64,000 bases of DNA from Saposhnikovia divaricata (GCA_036435485.1 CM071600.1:114630046-114694045); one strand, 5' to 3'; shown: positions 1 through 13,548, counted from the stretch's first letter. The notes: generated by a model from the sequence alone, not told the origin. Numbers and translations: made by a program.

Positions 1-1425
1 TCTAAAAAGCCTTGATCTAGTCCTTGGATCACCTTAATATAGCTTAGAGCAACAAAGAAAACCAAGAAAACAAAGTTAGTTTCTAAGGATTACTATTCAT
101 CATCACTTTTGTAAAAATCATAGAAAATAGAAAAATAAGAGTTTGTCTCTCAAATTTTTACCACATCTTGGCCTCTTCATAAGCTTTGTTTTGAGTCCTA
201 GATCATCAGATTTGAAGCTTCCTAGCTAGGGTTTTGAGCCCCCTTTCTCCTCTGGACAGAAACTGTCAAGCACAGATCAGTTTGGCTTCTTCAACTTTGA
301 GCATGGATTTGACTAGGCTATGCTACTTTGTTGGACATGAAATTTTGAGCGAATATTACCCATAGAGTGGAGAGGCTATGGTTAAAATTTGGTGATTTTA
401 TCATGGATAGAAATGGAGATATGAATTTGTCTTTGGAGAGTGTTTCTGCTGGACAGTTTGAGAGAATGAGAGGAATGGAGTTTGTTTTGCTTGCTTTGAT
501 CTCATCCTTGTCCAAAATGCATTATTGATGATAATATCTAGCATAAAGCTACTTTATTAAAGTGCTTTGCTCATATATGATGCAATCCAAGGGACAAGTG
601 TTGTGATTTTGTGGTGGAAAGGTGTCATGCAAGCTAACTAAGTGATTTGGTTTCTAAAGATGCTAGTTACTTTGTAACTACTTAGTTACTTGATCTTATC
701 TATTTGCACATGCATGTATCTTGGCTCTCTGCTTGTCTCTTTGTCCGGTTATTACTTAATTTGATTGATCGTTCGGAGGAATAACTCATTCGTTTCTAGT
801 TAGGGTTTTACCGGAAACCGTCTTAATATTTATACTATCATCCTCCATTCTCTTTAATAATTCTTGAACCTATTTTCCTTAAATCCCTTCAATAATTCCT
901 TAAGTCTTTCAGTGTCCAAGGAAATCTCAGGGAAAATAAAAGTGCTATTTTTCAGAATCCGACAGGTTTTACATACACTCTTTTTCCCCCTGGATCACTA
1001 ATACGAACTCAGAATTTCGTTCCGAATACTTCTATATAGTGTCGTCTCATATTATTCTATACTCCCACCAAAACACTATTCATTCTTTATTCTTTACTTA
1101 TTCCCTTAGGGTTGTACAATTGTCCGTATTCTCTTTCGATCGTCCCTTAACCTTTTTACGGAACTACTGGATTAATCGTTATCGATCTGGATGACATGAG
1201 AATATTCTCCTGCTTGGAATTGCCATATCTTATTCCCTTAGGAGATAGATCATTCTTACATATGTTGTCACCCTTTAGCATTCTTCAAGACATAGAAATA
1301 ATAAAGTCGAATTCCATTCATTCTTTTAAAATATCAACTATTACATTGTAGCCGTAGCCACTATTCATTCTTACATCATTAAATAAATAAAAGTTTTAAT
1401 TCTACCCAAAATTTGGGTTCTTACA
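1..1425 (-). repeat. Element A 3' LTR, partial (first 1425 bases of the LTR on the minus strand)
   Basis: Matches 10358-11782 at a constant offset of 10357. It ends at TTACA (1421-1425), the complement of the TGTAA LTR start, immediately next to a purine tract. The rest of this LTR lies left of the window. Short ORFs here, such as the 65-codon one at 318-515 and its copy at 10675-10872, are LTR sequence and not supported as genes. Confidence 0.92.
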
Positions 1426-1438
1426 GTCTCCCCTCCTT
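1426..1438 (-). other. Polypurine tract of element A
   Basis: On the minus strand this reads AAGGAGGGGAGAC directly before the 3' LTR start TGTAAG. It is the expected primer for plus-strand synthesis. Element B carries the same tract at 18791-18803. Confidence 0.85.
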
Positions 1439-4400
1439 AAAAGGATTCCGTCCCGGAATCAGGTAGAAGGCAATTGAGTACTTGTTGGTTATTTCACTTT
1501 CCAATTTCCCAGTCAATCCTTAATCAATCCCAATCCTTTTTCAGCACATCTTACTAGTGCTACAATACATCCTTTTTTTCTTTTTTCATTAATCTCTGCT
1601 ACTTTTCGTACAACACACTATTCAGGTTATCCTCTTACCCAGTCATATACTATTTTCCTTATTGGTATCTGTGGTGACTTCGGTATCACTATCGCGTTAC
1701 GAATTCGGAGATAACCTCACTCGTAATTATGCATTTTCTGATCGCTTTAATCTTCACAATCTCGATCAATATAGAGAAGTGGAAAGATTTATTGAGAGAT
1801 CACTATGATCAATTGAACATTTGTTATATTGCATAGTTAGTACAGAAGGGGGCCAGCCTTTAGTACTTGACAAGCAATTAAACAAGTTATGGTATTCTAC
1901 TTGGACTTCTATCACATAGACAGATAGTCACGTAGCAGTACCTCCCCTCCTTAAAGGGTTGTTCTTCTCAATTCATAAAGAAGATGAATAAGAGAGAAGA
2001 AAAGAAAAGAATTCTAAAGGATTATAGAAAGTTTTCATGATTGTAAAATATCATACTCAGAATTTACCTCTGAACTATAGAGGTTCATTAAGGAAGAAAT
2101 TAATCATAATTATATCCAATACTATTTGATCGTAACCTCACGTGTCAACATATCTTGTTGCTTTGTCCACTATTCTCTGGACCTGTACCCTGGTTCCATC
2201 TTAGCAACACTTACTTTTGGAAAATCTTTGAACCTTTCAGGTTAAATCTTAGTTTCTCGCTTGACACCATTGTTACTGACATTCCATGTCACGCTACTAG
2301 CTTTTTCATATCTATAATATTAACACTATCAGGTTGTCATCCCGAGAATTCATCGGAAAACCCATTTATTAATCCATTCCTAACATTCCTTGCTTCCTAT
2401 TTCGTAGTTGTTTTCCCCGTCTTTTCTTTATCAATCACATCCTTCTTATTATCTGATTCTTATTTACTTCTGTTATTTACTTCCACCTTCATCTCTTTAT
2501 TGAGACATCTTTTGCACTTGGCACCTCCTTATTGGTATCCCGTCAAATTTGCCTTATAATCATCACATTATTTCAAATTTAAAACCTCTGAAATGAATCT
2601 GGCCAATTTCTTTAGCTTAGATCCAATATAATCTACTTCTGTCAACTTGTTTCTCATCACTTATTCTTTTCTACCTGCGGTTTTTCACAAGTTGTCTTTC
2701 GTAAGTCAGACCAGGTCGTACACCTACCTGCTCGCACTCTTATCATCTGTTGAGCATCTGCATTTTACTGGTGTAGCTTTGCCACATGAAACACGTTACT
2801 ACCATGCTATAAGCTTTGGGGGTAAAATTGGCTCGAATGCCACCTTCTGAACACTTTTAAACTCTCAGGTAGCCTAATAAGTCTCGGGCTCAACTGCCCT
2901 TCTCTCTAAGTCTCATTAATTCTTTCCACGGGAATACATTTAGCATCATGAATCATCTAGCTCATATTCTCTATCTTGTTTGCGCAAAAGTACACTAACA
3001 CAAACTTGCTTGTCATTCATCAACATGCCACTTAGCTCATTAATAGCAGCACTTTCTTTATGTTTACGTTGTCATCTACTTTCTTAGAAGAATCACCATC
3101 GATTGTTGTTTACGTAATGCGTTAAAACCTAACCTTACGGGTTACAAATCCTTTAGGGAGGCAAAGTAATCACTATTCCTTATCCCTAAGGAACACTTCC
3201 TGAACTTAATGTAGATATTACATGAAGTAGATAAAATTGCAGAAGAGTTTCAAGCATCGCAGCTAGGTCCGGTTGATGAAACTATCACTCATGTAGCTTC
3301 CATAAAAGACTGGAAACTTAACGGTTTACTTCATCAATTTTGTATCATGGTCCTGGTTTGTCTCAAAAAGGGACCTTCTAGGGTACGTCATATGCTTAAG
3401 ACTCCATCAGGAATCGAATCTTTACTTAAACTATTATTACCTTCGATTCTTGCACAATCATCAAAAGGAATGTAAATTCCTCCACTCCGATATGACCTTC
3501 AAGGTCTTTCCAAATATCATTTTGTTTCTTCGGTATGAACATTTGTAATTATTCCTTTATACTTAGATTGTCGGCCACCTCATTGGCCTTTCCTGATAAT
3601 AATAATTCCTTGTAATCCATGTTTTCTGGATACATTCCAACTCAAATTTTTCTACCTCATTCCCATCACTGTTGGGTGAAAGCATTCTCCCTTAAGCTCT
3701 GCTGAAGGAGAAAATATATCTATCAGTCTTCTTCTTTTTTTTTCCATAAGTCATTGCTTCCACCTACCCGTGGGAACTTTATCACGTTTATTCCCACTCC
3801 TACTTAGGATACTTCTTTTCTTAGTTCTTTCCTTATCTTAGGATAATCTCAACCTTTATAGGTTCAATCCATACTTTCTCAGGGTTTCATACATGCATCA
3901 TCTGGTATATTGCTACTGTGTCTTACATTCTCTTCCAAACTTCTAGTTGGAAACTCAGAATATTAACTTTTTCTTGTAAGGTTTCTTAGGTCGTCCTCAT
4001 CATTCCTCCTGTATTTTCTAGGTACAGGGTATATCAAAACGTCATTGATCAATACTCTAATAATTCTATCTATGTTCTTTCCAGAACTCTTTTTAATAAT
4101 CCTTACCGGTCATTGTTGCCTTAGCAAGTCCAACTCATATCATTTGAATTCATAATGTCGTTATTAGGGTTATTGCCATCCCTTGTGCATTCCCTAGGGT
4201 TTGTCTTAATTTATGGATATCCTATCCTTAATTCAACTTCCAAGGAATTCTTGCCTCCTGTACTTGGCAATCAAATCATGTATCCTTAATAAGGGTCTCT
4301 TCTCAATCATTCTCATTTGATAATCGATCGGTGGCTTAATGCTAACCTCTTCTTTCAGATAGTTGTCAGCCTATTTGACCTTCCAAAAGACAACGTATGT

Positions 4401-7053
4401 CTATCTGCTCTCTTACAGAACTTGGTACTGGTAGCAAGGATGTTCTGAAAGATATTGGTCGAGTTCAACGTGAATTTCTTAGTGCTTATCGTTCTTCACA
4501 AAGGTACTTGCCTCAGACAAAATTCCTACAACATATTGTTCAATTTCTGACCATTTCTATACTCTCTTCATATACCTTCATCGTTTACTTTCCTCCGTCA
4601 TAATATATTCATGGTATTTATAATACCCTAACATCATACATCTCAAGTCATTATACTTCCATTTTTACTCGTAATCTTGGGCAATCATATACACATGAAT
4701 CACTTTAGTACGGGTGACCCCATTCCAAAAAGTCTAGTAAATTCCCAATCCAAACATGGGTTGCAAAGGGTTCAGTAGAAGATTCCTACGATCTCATTAA
4801 TATTTCCTTTATATCAAAAGCCCTTGCAGTCGGTGCTTACTTAGAAGCAACCCTGCTTTGTCCTTTCATTGCTGGTCTAGTCACTTGATAATCCTTTGTG
4901 ACTTGGCCTCAACCGACTATACTAAAATAAAAATATATGGTTTTAGGGGTTGGCTAATTAGCATTACTTTTCTAGCAATTGCTGGCATAGTGCCTTCTAC
5001 TTTGATACCTTTCTACCTTTCCCAAAACTTTACTCCATATAGGTCTTAATCGACTTCTCGGCACCATCTCTGGTCACCTTTCCTCTATTTTTATCTTTTC
5101 AACTATTCTTATCACTCCCACGTGCCACGCAAGCTTACCATTCCTGGCATAACAGCCTTTTCACTTAAGTCAATCCCGAAGTTTCTCAGTCCGGCTGGTT
5201 TCTTACTTACATTTCCTGTTTTCGTCCAATCTCACTTCATCATTGTATTTCTACAATCAATCGCGATAACCGGGGTCTGTCCACCAACCCATGTAGCGGC
5301 TACCTTACCCAATTCACGGGGTTTGCCCCAGTTTCTACCCTCTTCCATGATGTTCTGTGATAATCAGAAAGACAAGGTTTGCCAAAATTCGTTGAAATTC
5401 TTCCCAGAATTAGGGAAATTTTGGTCAATCTATCCATCGACTGGTAACACTAAGGAGACTAGTTTCGAAACCTGAAGAATAGTTCTATGAACCTCCTAGT
5501 AGGTAGAACCGTAAGCAGTCATAATTAACGAAATAATCGTCATCAGGTTGGAAATTTAACCCCTGGAGAGGAACCAATTATATATATCCCTTAGAAGGGA
5601 ATCAACAGTTTTAAACTGAAACTTGTCGCAACGTCCTGATGCCTATACGTCCTGATACTCAATATTACCAAATGTCAGTCTACCTGACTACTAGTCTCAG
5701 AAGGAACATTACCGTCGGAGTTGGTTGTTCCACAAAAATTGGCACTACTAAGGCCATCCGAACCTGGTGAACCATGCTGTCCGAATGCATCCGCAAGTAC
5801 TTTGTCGTGCTGCGCAAGCATACATCATAATCCTTTATGTGAAGCGTCGTTGGAAGCACAAAGTCTCCTTTTTCCATTAAGCAATGCCAACTCTTGGTCA
5901 TTACCAATTTTATCTTTTAGCTCCAGGAAGATTTTCTCACATTTTTCTCTTTAACTGCTGATCGTATTACTGGATCCATTATAATTCCGCGTCGGAGTAA
6001 ACTTAAGGTAACTACTATAATCCATTCAAAGAAACAAAGAATTTAATATTCCTCTGAGTCACATGCATCTAACGTTTCTGGTTCATCATTTCACTGAGTT
6101 AAATTAACCCTATACTTAGTCTCTGACAATAGTCTCATTACGAGTTCATCTTGACTCACTGGTCTTATCTTCCGGTAGGTTCTGAGATCATTGTCTTGCT
6201 TACTACTTCCTTATATAACTTTATCCAATCATGCTGTCACTTCCCAATGTTTTCACTTTCTAACTGATTCATTCATAAAATGGACATTTTCCTGAATAAA
6301 ACAACTTCATCAACCTCAATTTGGTTCCATAAATTATAACCTATGACATCTGCCTTCTCATGGCGAATTATTACTGACAATATTCATACTTATTCTTTTA
6401 TCAAATGATATGGCACTTACTGCCTTCTCAACTATTCCTAGGGACTCTGCTCCTCGCCTTATATCGATGCCTTTGATAATCATACATCCTTCTAGCACTC
6501 TTTTCGTTAATATGAAAGTCTCTAATGATTCTCATCTATTCCCGTATAAGATCTCAAGTAATTCTTCCAATCCGTCTTACTTGCTGGTACTACCTCCAGT
6601 AGTCCAGCCACGAATCCAACATGAATCTTCAGTTCTCTTGCTAATAGCTTAGTTCTTTATGCCCACTTTTCTGAGCACTATACCTTAATCATCTCAGTCT
6701 TTCTGGCTACAGCCCTCATTCCTCGAGGGTAAGCTCCTTATCCTAACAAGATTTCCCTTATCTGCTGGAACCTCTTCCGGGTCTCCAGTAGGATACTCTA
6801 TTGAATTTACCCACTGATCTTCAGCATATAATAAAGCATCATCGCGCTGCTGCTCGTATGCCTCAAGGTCTGTTGCCTTACTTATCGATGCGATATCGAG
6901 CTAAGTTACTATCATGATACTTAAGAGTTCCCATAAGGGTTTTATACGTCATCACTACCTTAAGTAGTGCGACTATGAACTTGGCAAGAGTTCTTATTAT
7001 CTTAGTGAATTTATTGCTTTAACGTCGCCTCATCTCTAGGGTTTATAACGTAC
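1439..7053 (-). pseudogene. Decayed gypsy gag-pol interior of element A
   Basis: No long ORF runs in the sense (minus) direction. At about 3930-4180 the minus strand still aligns with gypsy reverse transcriptase: a block resembling YEF, then about 31 residues, then VLINDVLIYP in place of the usual VFIDDILIYS, so one catalytic Asp is Asn. Two in-frame TGA codons lie in this block (plus-strand TCA at 4110-4112 and 4140-4142), 30 bases apart exactly as in element B. Around 2875-2910 a remnant of the integrase C-terminus (LSPRLI) is visible. Plus-strand ORFs here (2155-2559, 5122-5475, 4397-4603 and others) are antisense to these remnants and are treated as chance ORFs. I saw nothing else interpretable in the interior. 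Confidence 0.7.
1941..1952 (-). other. Second, upstream purine tract of element A
   Basis: Minus strand AAGGAGGGGAGG, nearly the same as the LTR-adjacent tract about 500 bases away. It is conserved in element B at 18291-18302. It could be a central-type primer or a relic of an older LTR boundary; the sequence alone cannot decide. Confidence 0.6.
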
Positions 7054-7065
7054 GCTCTGATACCA
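7054..7065 (-). other. Primer binding site of element A (tRNA-iMet type)
   Basis: Minus strand TGGTATCAGAGC, four bases after the LTR end. This is the standard initiator-methionine tRNA primer site of plant retrotransposons. It fixes the element as minus-oriented and the LTR end at 7070. Confidence 0.93.
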
Positions 7066-7481
7066 CTTCTGTAACACCCCCAGATCCGGGGTCAGAGATC
7101 TGGTGGTTACGGTCTTACATCCATTCATAATACTTGACTTGAGTCCACAATAAATAAATCACATGCTGTGACCCCACAATAATATCCACTCATACACACA
7201 ACAGTTATAGTCCCAGAGATGAAATTGAAACAAGTCCATAATATCAGAGTTTACGAATAAAAGTTATTACAAGCCAAATGATATGTTTAAAGGTTTTGCC
7301 GTTGATTAACGTTAATGTTACATATAAATAGACTGATAAACAAAAGCTGCCTATCTATGCTACCTCAGCAATGGCAGCAAGGACATCAGCAGGTAGTCCT
7401 CGAACGGCGGTAACCTGCTTGCGCCGAGTGCGCCTGGTGCGGGCCATCTGTCCTAGCTGTTGTTGTGATAATATGAACAAA

Positions 7482-7520
7482 GCAAGGGTGAGCGAAAGCC
7501 CACCAACAATAATATAACTG
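7482..7520 (-). promoter_or_regulatory. Conserved LTR core block (TATA-like plus GCTCACCCTTGC) in A
   Basis: On the minus strand a TATATTATT stretch is followed by GGTGGGCTTTCGCTCACCCT and TGC. The same arrangement occurs in both B LTRs and, more diverged, in solo LTRs E and F. Conservation across otherwise different LTRs suggests a promoter or transcription-start region. This is inference. Confidence 0.45.
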
Positions 7521-8389
7521 AACAGTGATACATATATACGACAGTTCAAAATATCCTTTGAAATCATATGCCATGCATTGATGAAGTTATTGCCAGTATA
7601 ATATAAAGGATAAAGTTACCAGGTAACTCGAAGTATTTGTTTGTAGAAATATCTGCTACATCAAAAGTAAGCGAGATATTCTCATTGTCATTAAAAGAGG
7701 AACTTGCATGAAAAGATTGCAATTCCAGTTATGAACACTTTTCCAACTCTGCCAACAGTAATCATGTTGCAGGAAATAAATAAGTTTGGATGATGAACCA
7801 ATGATGGAGTATTCACCGCGCCCGCTGTTCCAATCTTGATGATCAGTCGAGATCGTACAGCTCAAATTAGATTTACTACCGGTAGAAGGAAGAACTGACG
7901 GCTTTACTTGTATACCGCCTTACTAGCTCTCCCCGGCCAACGGTTGGGCCAAAGGGGATGGACCGGCGCTACTCGGCCTCTTACACGACTCCCAGTTCAA
8001 ATAGAATTCATGATTCTGAATGTAACGTTCGCCCCCCTTTCCCCAAGTATAATACTTGTTGATAAGACTCTACAAAGTAGTCGTATCTAGTTGGAAAGGA
8101 AAATTCACCAATAACTTCCAAGCTATTGCTTGGTAACGAATATCAACTTGTTCCAACAATCTTACCCCTCGAAAGATGAGAAGGTAAACAACGACTTAAT
8201 AAGTCAATAGCACCCGAGTTGCGAGTGAAGAGAATACTTTATGACCGGGAAGTCGACAAGATAAATAGCATTTTTCAAGTAAGGTTCCCTTATTATTAGG
8301 GAGATAGACTCAAAGAAGAATGATGTCTGAGAACCTTTCTTGATATAAGATTAATAATAATATGACTCCAAAATATTTTTCGTAATAAT

Positions 8390-9100
8390 CGAAGAAGATA
8401 ACCCTTATTGAGGTTATTCTAAGTATGGAATAAATATTCAGAGAATATTTATTGAATTAAAAATATTTAAAGAATATTTAGGAATATGAAAGAATATCTT
8501 TAATCAGAGTATTTTTCAAAATAATCCCTGAAGAAATATCAGGAGAATATTTATTGAATAAATATTTAAATGAATATTCAAAATAATATTCATTAATTAA
8601 TAAGACCTGAAAGGAATATTTAAGACAATATTCATAATTAATTAGGAATTTAAATGAATATTCAAAGAGTAATATTCATTTAATGAATAATATTCTAAAT
8701 GAATATCAAGTAATATTCATTTAGTAATCCAAGCCTTAAAGGAATATTCGAGATAATATTCGATAAATAAATCAAGCTTCAGATGAATATTAAAATAATA
8801 TTCATCAAGTAATTAATATCCTAAATGAATATTCAAAAGTAATATTTATTTAATAAAATAATATTCTAAATGAATATCCAAATAATATTCATTTAGTAGT
8901 CTCATCTTTAGAAGAATATTCGAAATAATAATCGATAAATAATTCGACTCTGAATGAATATTATAAAATATTATTCGTCGAATAGTTACGTTCAAATAAT
9001 TATTTGAAGTAAGGGTCGTTAAATAAATAATCTCGAACGAATATTCAAATAGTATTCGTCGCCCGAATAATGGAAAATATTTACTTAGATATTTTCTTTC
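8390..9100 (-). repeat. AT-rich AATATTC-dense block of the A LTR
   Basis: Dozens of degenerate AATATT and GAATATTC copies separated by short AT-rich spacers. GAATATTC is its own reverse complement, so the block can fold on either strand. Present also in both B LTRs (about 11783-12250 and 21880-22590). Confidence 0.75.
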
Positions 9101-11782
9101 GAGGTAATCTCGATATGTCAAGAAATATTGACTCTCGGTCTATATTTGATGAATAAGATGTATACACCCTTCTCTGAGGGTCTTACAATAATCGGCTTAT
9201 AATTGATACGATAGCTATCTAATTTATAAGCCAATAACAATCAGGGAACAAGCATAATGATATAACTTGAAAATAGGCATGCATGCTATGGCATATTATA
9301 ACATAAAACATACATATATATTCAATCACAACAACAGCCTAAAAGAAGGGGATTGAAACTTGCCTGGTAGTCGAGTACGGTAAGGGGTAGTGGTAGCGGG
9401 TCCCGGGTCAGCTTGGTGATCTATAAATAGCCAAGACATTCGGGATTAATCACTTAAAACTTTAAAGGTTAAGTTATACTTAAATCGAAACACGTTCTCG
9501 AGTTATCTCGTTATACCCCTTTTAGTGTATTTCTTTTATCATCGATCCGACCCGACATTCGTTCGTTAATACGACATGTCACTGTACTTATACTTGGCAT
9601 ATACTTAAGTCATATAAGTCTAAAAGTCGATCGTTACGAACCAATATTATACTCCGAGTTTTATCGCTCGTTTTCTAAGTGTTTTAACGAAGTTATAAAC
9701 GAGTCGTCTTTTAGGGGTTCGTTCGCGTTTAATCTCGATTCGAATATTTTTAATAAATCGAAAAACGATCCTTTTGACATACGGTTTTCTCTCACGCCTT
9801 CCTTTTTACCTCTAGTATTTATTTACCAAGATTCGTCATGACTTTACGTATTTTATCGGGGTTCAATTTTAAGTACGAATACTTGTTTACGGCTCCGAAC
9901 CACTTTTATGAATTTTATCGTTACTCCTAAACCGTAAGTCCGTTTCACGTGATCTTTATATCAAAACGATGCTTATAACATAAGCTATCCTAACATGGCA
10001 GAAAAGTTTCTGGACAGTAGGGCCTTGATGTGAAAAATGGCATGCAAAACATGATATTGTAAAATCGGGCATTATAACGGCTATGTTTACGCGTTTTCCA
10101 AAGTTTTTACACTTTATCTCGATCTAACAAAGATCAATCCAACCACACAAACACATGATAATCATCATGACTAGTCTATCAATAACTCATCTTAACCATT
10201 ACATGGTTCATAAACCAAATCATAATCATAACAACTACTAACATGGATCTAAACTTATAATAACATACTAATCACTAAATCATCCATAAATCTCATAAGC
10301 TCTTAAAATAACACCAAGGGTTTTCAAGTATTATACCTTCCTTGGTGTGTCTAGGAGTCTAAAAAGCCTTGATCTAGTCCTTGGATCACCTTAATATAGC
10401 TTAGAGCAACAAAGAAAACCAAGAAAACAAAGTTAGTTTCTAAGGATTACTATTCATCATCACTTTTGTAAAAATCATAGAAAATAGAAAAATAAGAGTT
10501 TGTCTCTCAAATTTTTACCACATCTTGGCCTCTTCATAAGCTTTGTTTTGAGTCCTAGATCATCAGATTTGAAGCTTCCTAGCTAGGGTTTTGAGCCCCC
10601 TTTCTCCTCTGGACAGAAACTGTCAAGCACAGATCAGTTTGGCTTCTTCAACTTTGAGCATGGATTTGACTAGGCTATGCTACTTTGTTGGACATGAAAT
10701 TTTGAGCGAATATTACCCATAGAGTGGAGAGGCTATGGTTAAAATTTGGTGATTTTATCATGGATAGAAATGGAGATATGAATTTGTCTTTGGAGAGTGT
10801 TTCTGCTGGACAGTTTGAGAGAATGAGAGGAATGGAGTTTGTTTTGCTTGCTTTGATCTCATCCTTGTCCAAAATGCATTATTGATGATAATATCTAGCA
10901 TAAAGCTACTTTATTAAAGTGCTTTGCTCATATATGATGCAATCCAAGGGACAAGTGTTGTGATTTTGTGGTGGAAAGGTGTCATGCAAGCTAACTAAGT
11001 GATTTGGTTTCTAAAGATGCTAGTTACTTTGTAACTACTTAGTTACTTGATCTTATCTATTTGCACATGCATGTATCTTGGCTCTCTGCTTGTCTCTTTG
11101 TCCGGTTATTACTTAATTTGATTGATCGTTCGGAGGAATAACTCATTCGTTTCTAGTTAGGGTTTTACCGGAAACCGTCTTAATATTTATACTATCATCC
11201 TCCATTCTCTTTAATAATTCTTGAACCTATTTTCCTTAAATCCCTTCAATAATTCCTTAAGTCTTTCAGTGTCCAAGGAAATCTCAGGGAAAATAAAAGT
11301 GCTATTTTTCAGAATCCGACAGGTTTTACATACACTCTTTTTCCCCCTGGATCACTAATACGAACTCAGAATTTCGTTCCGAATACTTCTATATAGTGTC
11401 GTCTCATATTATTCTATACTCCCACCAAAACACTATTCATTCTTTATTCTTTACTTATTCCCTTAGGGTTGTACAATTGTCCGTATTCTCTTTCGATCGT
11501 CCCTTAACCTTTTTACGGAACTACTGGATTAATCGTTATCGATCTGGATGACATGAGAATATTCTCCTGCTTGGAATTGCCATATCTTATTCCCTTAGGA
11601 GATAGATCATTCTTACATATGTTGTCACCCTTTAGCATTCTTCAAGACATAGAAATAATAAAGTCGAATTCCATTCATTCTTTTAAAATATCAACTATTA
11701 CATTGTAGCCGTAGCCACTATTCATTCTTACATCATTAAATAAATAAAAGTTTTAATTCTACCCAAAATTTGGGTTCTTACA

Positions 11783-13544
11783 TTACTTTTGAATATTCAT
11801 TTAAGATATTAAATACTTGATGAATATTATTTTAATATTCATCTAAAGCTTGATTTAATTATCGAATATTATCTCGAATATTCCTTAAGGCTTGGATTAC
11901 TAAATGAATATTACTTGATATTCATTTAGGATATTATTCATTAAATGAATATTACTTTTGAATATTCATTTAAATTCCTAATTAATTATGAATATTACCT
12001 TAAATATTCTTTTCAGGTCTTATTAATTTATGAATATTGTTTTGAATATTCATTTAAATATTTATTTATTCAATAAATATTCTCCTGATATTTCTTCAGA
12101 GATTATTTTGAGAAATACTCTGATTAAAGATATTCTTTCATATTCCCAAATATTCTTTAAATATTTTAACTCAATAAATATTCTCTGAATATTTATTCCA
12201 TACTTAGAATAATCTCGATAAGGTTTATCTTCTTCGATTATTACAGAAAATATTTCGAAGTCATATTATTATTAATCTTATATCAAGAAAGGTTCTCAGA
12301 CATCATTCTTCTTTGAGTCTATCTCCTTAATAATAAGGGAACCTTACTTGGAAAATGTTATTTATCTTGTCGACTTCCCGGTCATAAAGTATTCCCTTCA
12401 CTCGCAACTCGGGTGCTGTTGACTTATTAAGTCGTTGCTTACCTTCTCATCTTTCGAGGGGTAAGATTACTGGAACAAGTTGATATCCGTTACCAAGTAA
12501 TAGCTTGGGAGTTATTGGTAAATTTTCCTTTCCAACTAGATACGACTACTTTGTGGAGTCTTATCAACAAGTATTATACTTGGGGAAAGGGGGACGAACG
12601 TTACATTCAGAATCATGAATTCTATTTGAACTAGGAGTCGTGTAAGAGGCCGAGTAGCGCCGGTCCATCCCCTTTGGCCCAACCGTTGGCCGGGGAGAGC
12701 TAGTAAGGCGGTACACAAGTAAAGCCGTCAGTTCTTCCTTCTACCGGTAGTAAATCTAAATTGAGCTGTACGATCTCGACTGATCATCAAGATTGGAACA
12801 GCGGGCGCGGTGAATACTCCATCATTGGTTCATCATCCAAATTTATTTATTTCCTGCAACATGGTTACTGTTGGCAGAGTTGGAAAAGGGTCATAACTGG
12901 AATTGCAACCTTTTCTTGCAAACTCCTCTTCTTAATAACAATAAGAATATCTCGCTTACTTTGATGTAGCAGATATTTCTACAAACAAATACTTTAAGTT
13001 ACCTTGTAACTTCATCGTTCATATTATACTGGCATCATTTCCGTAAATGCATGGCATATGGTTTGAAAGATACTTTTGAACTGTTATACTTTATCGTTCA
13101 GTTATATATTATTGTTGGTGGGCTATTGCTCACCCTTGCTTTATTATTATATCACAACAACAGCTAGACCAGATGACTCGCACAAGGCGCACTCGACGCG
13201 GGCGAGGACGATGAGACTACCAGAGCTGAAGAAGAAGCTATTGGTAGGATATATTTATTCTTTCAGTACCAAGAATATAGTCTAGTATGACTTATGTAAA
13301 TGGATGGCAAAGAGTATGTAATTATATTGAAATTCTTTTGGATTGTAAGAACTCATAATGTGATTAATAAAAATTTGATTGTGACTCTGATTTCATCTCT
13401 GGGACTATAACGGGTGTGTTTTATATTGTTGTGTTGGGTCATAGAGACGTAATTTATTTTATGTTAAGGAAAGTTCAATTGTTGTGGACAGAATTGGAAA
13501 CCGTAACCACCGGATCCCGGACCCCGGATCTGGGGGATGTTACA
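11783..13544 (+). repeat. Element B 5' LTR, 3'-terminal 1762 bases
   Basis: Ends ATGTTACA at 13544, four bases before the primer site, and has the same length as the matching part of the 3' LTR. Its left end is the A insertion point. It contains the AATATTC block (11783-12250) and the conserved TATA/GCTCACCCTTGC block (13102-13147). Confidence 0.92.
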
Positions 13545-13548
13545 GAAG

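Larger units (their letters stand above)
1..11782 (-). mobile_element. Element A: LARD-like gypsy LTR retrotransposon with giant LTRs (minus strand, left end beyond window)
   Basis: Bases 1-1425 recur at 10358-11782 with no indel and no substitution that I noticed, which defines two LTR copies. Read on the minus strand, the element runs as follows: 5' LTR 11782 to 7070 (starts TGTAAGAACCC, ends GTGTTACA), iMet-type primer site at 7054-7065, internal region 7069 to 1426, purine tract at 1426-1438, and a 3' LTR starting at 1425 that leaves the window at base 1. The internal region has no long sense ORF. Remnants of gypsy reverse transcriptase and integrase show its ancestry. The 5' LTR abuts the truncated LTR of element B, so A sits inside B. 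The lack of visible LTR differences implies a very recent insertion. Known of the class: non-autonomous elements with LTRs over 4 kb and a non-coding interior are called LARDs. Confidence 0.88.
7070..11782 (-). repeat. Element A 5' LTR, complete (4713 bases)
   Basis: Bounded by TGTAAG (complement of 11777-11782) and TGTTACA (complement of 7070-7076). It contains an AT-rich block full of AATATTC motifs (about 8390-9100), a conserved TATA plus GCTCACCCTTGC block (7482-7520) and, on the opposite strand, a perfect TATAAATA (9422-9429). It lacks the roughly 590-base minisatellite segment found in the element B LTR. No coding region is supported in it. Confidence 0.9.

Noticed and set aside
318..515. 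65-codon ORF repeated identically at 10675-10872
   Set aside because: Identical only because both are copies of the same LTR; no counterpart of equal length was seen in the B LTR.
2155..2559. 134-codon plus-strand ORF in element A (relative of 17886-18206 minus in B)
   Set aside because: Antisense to the decayed pol interior, not conserved in length between the two copies, and matches no family I know.
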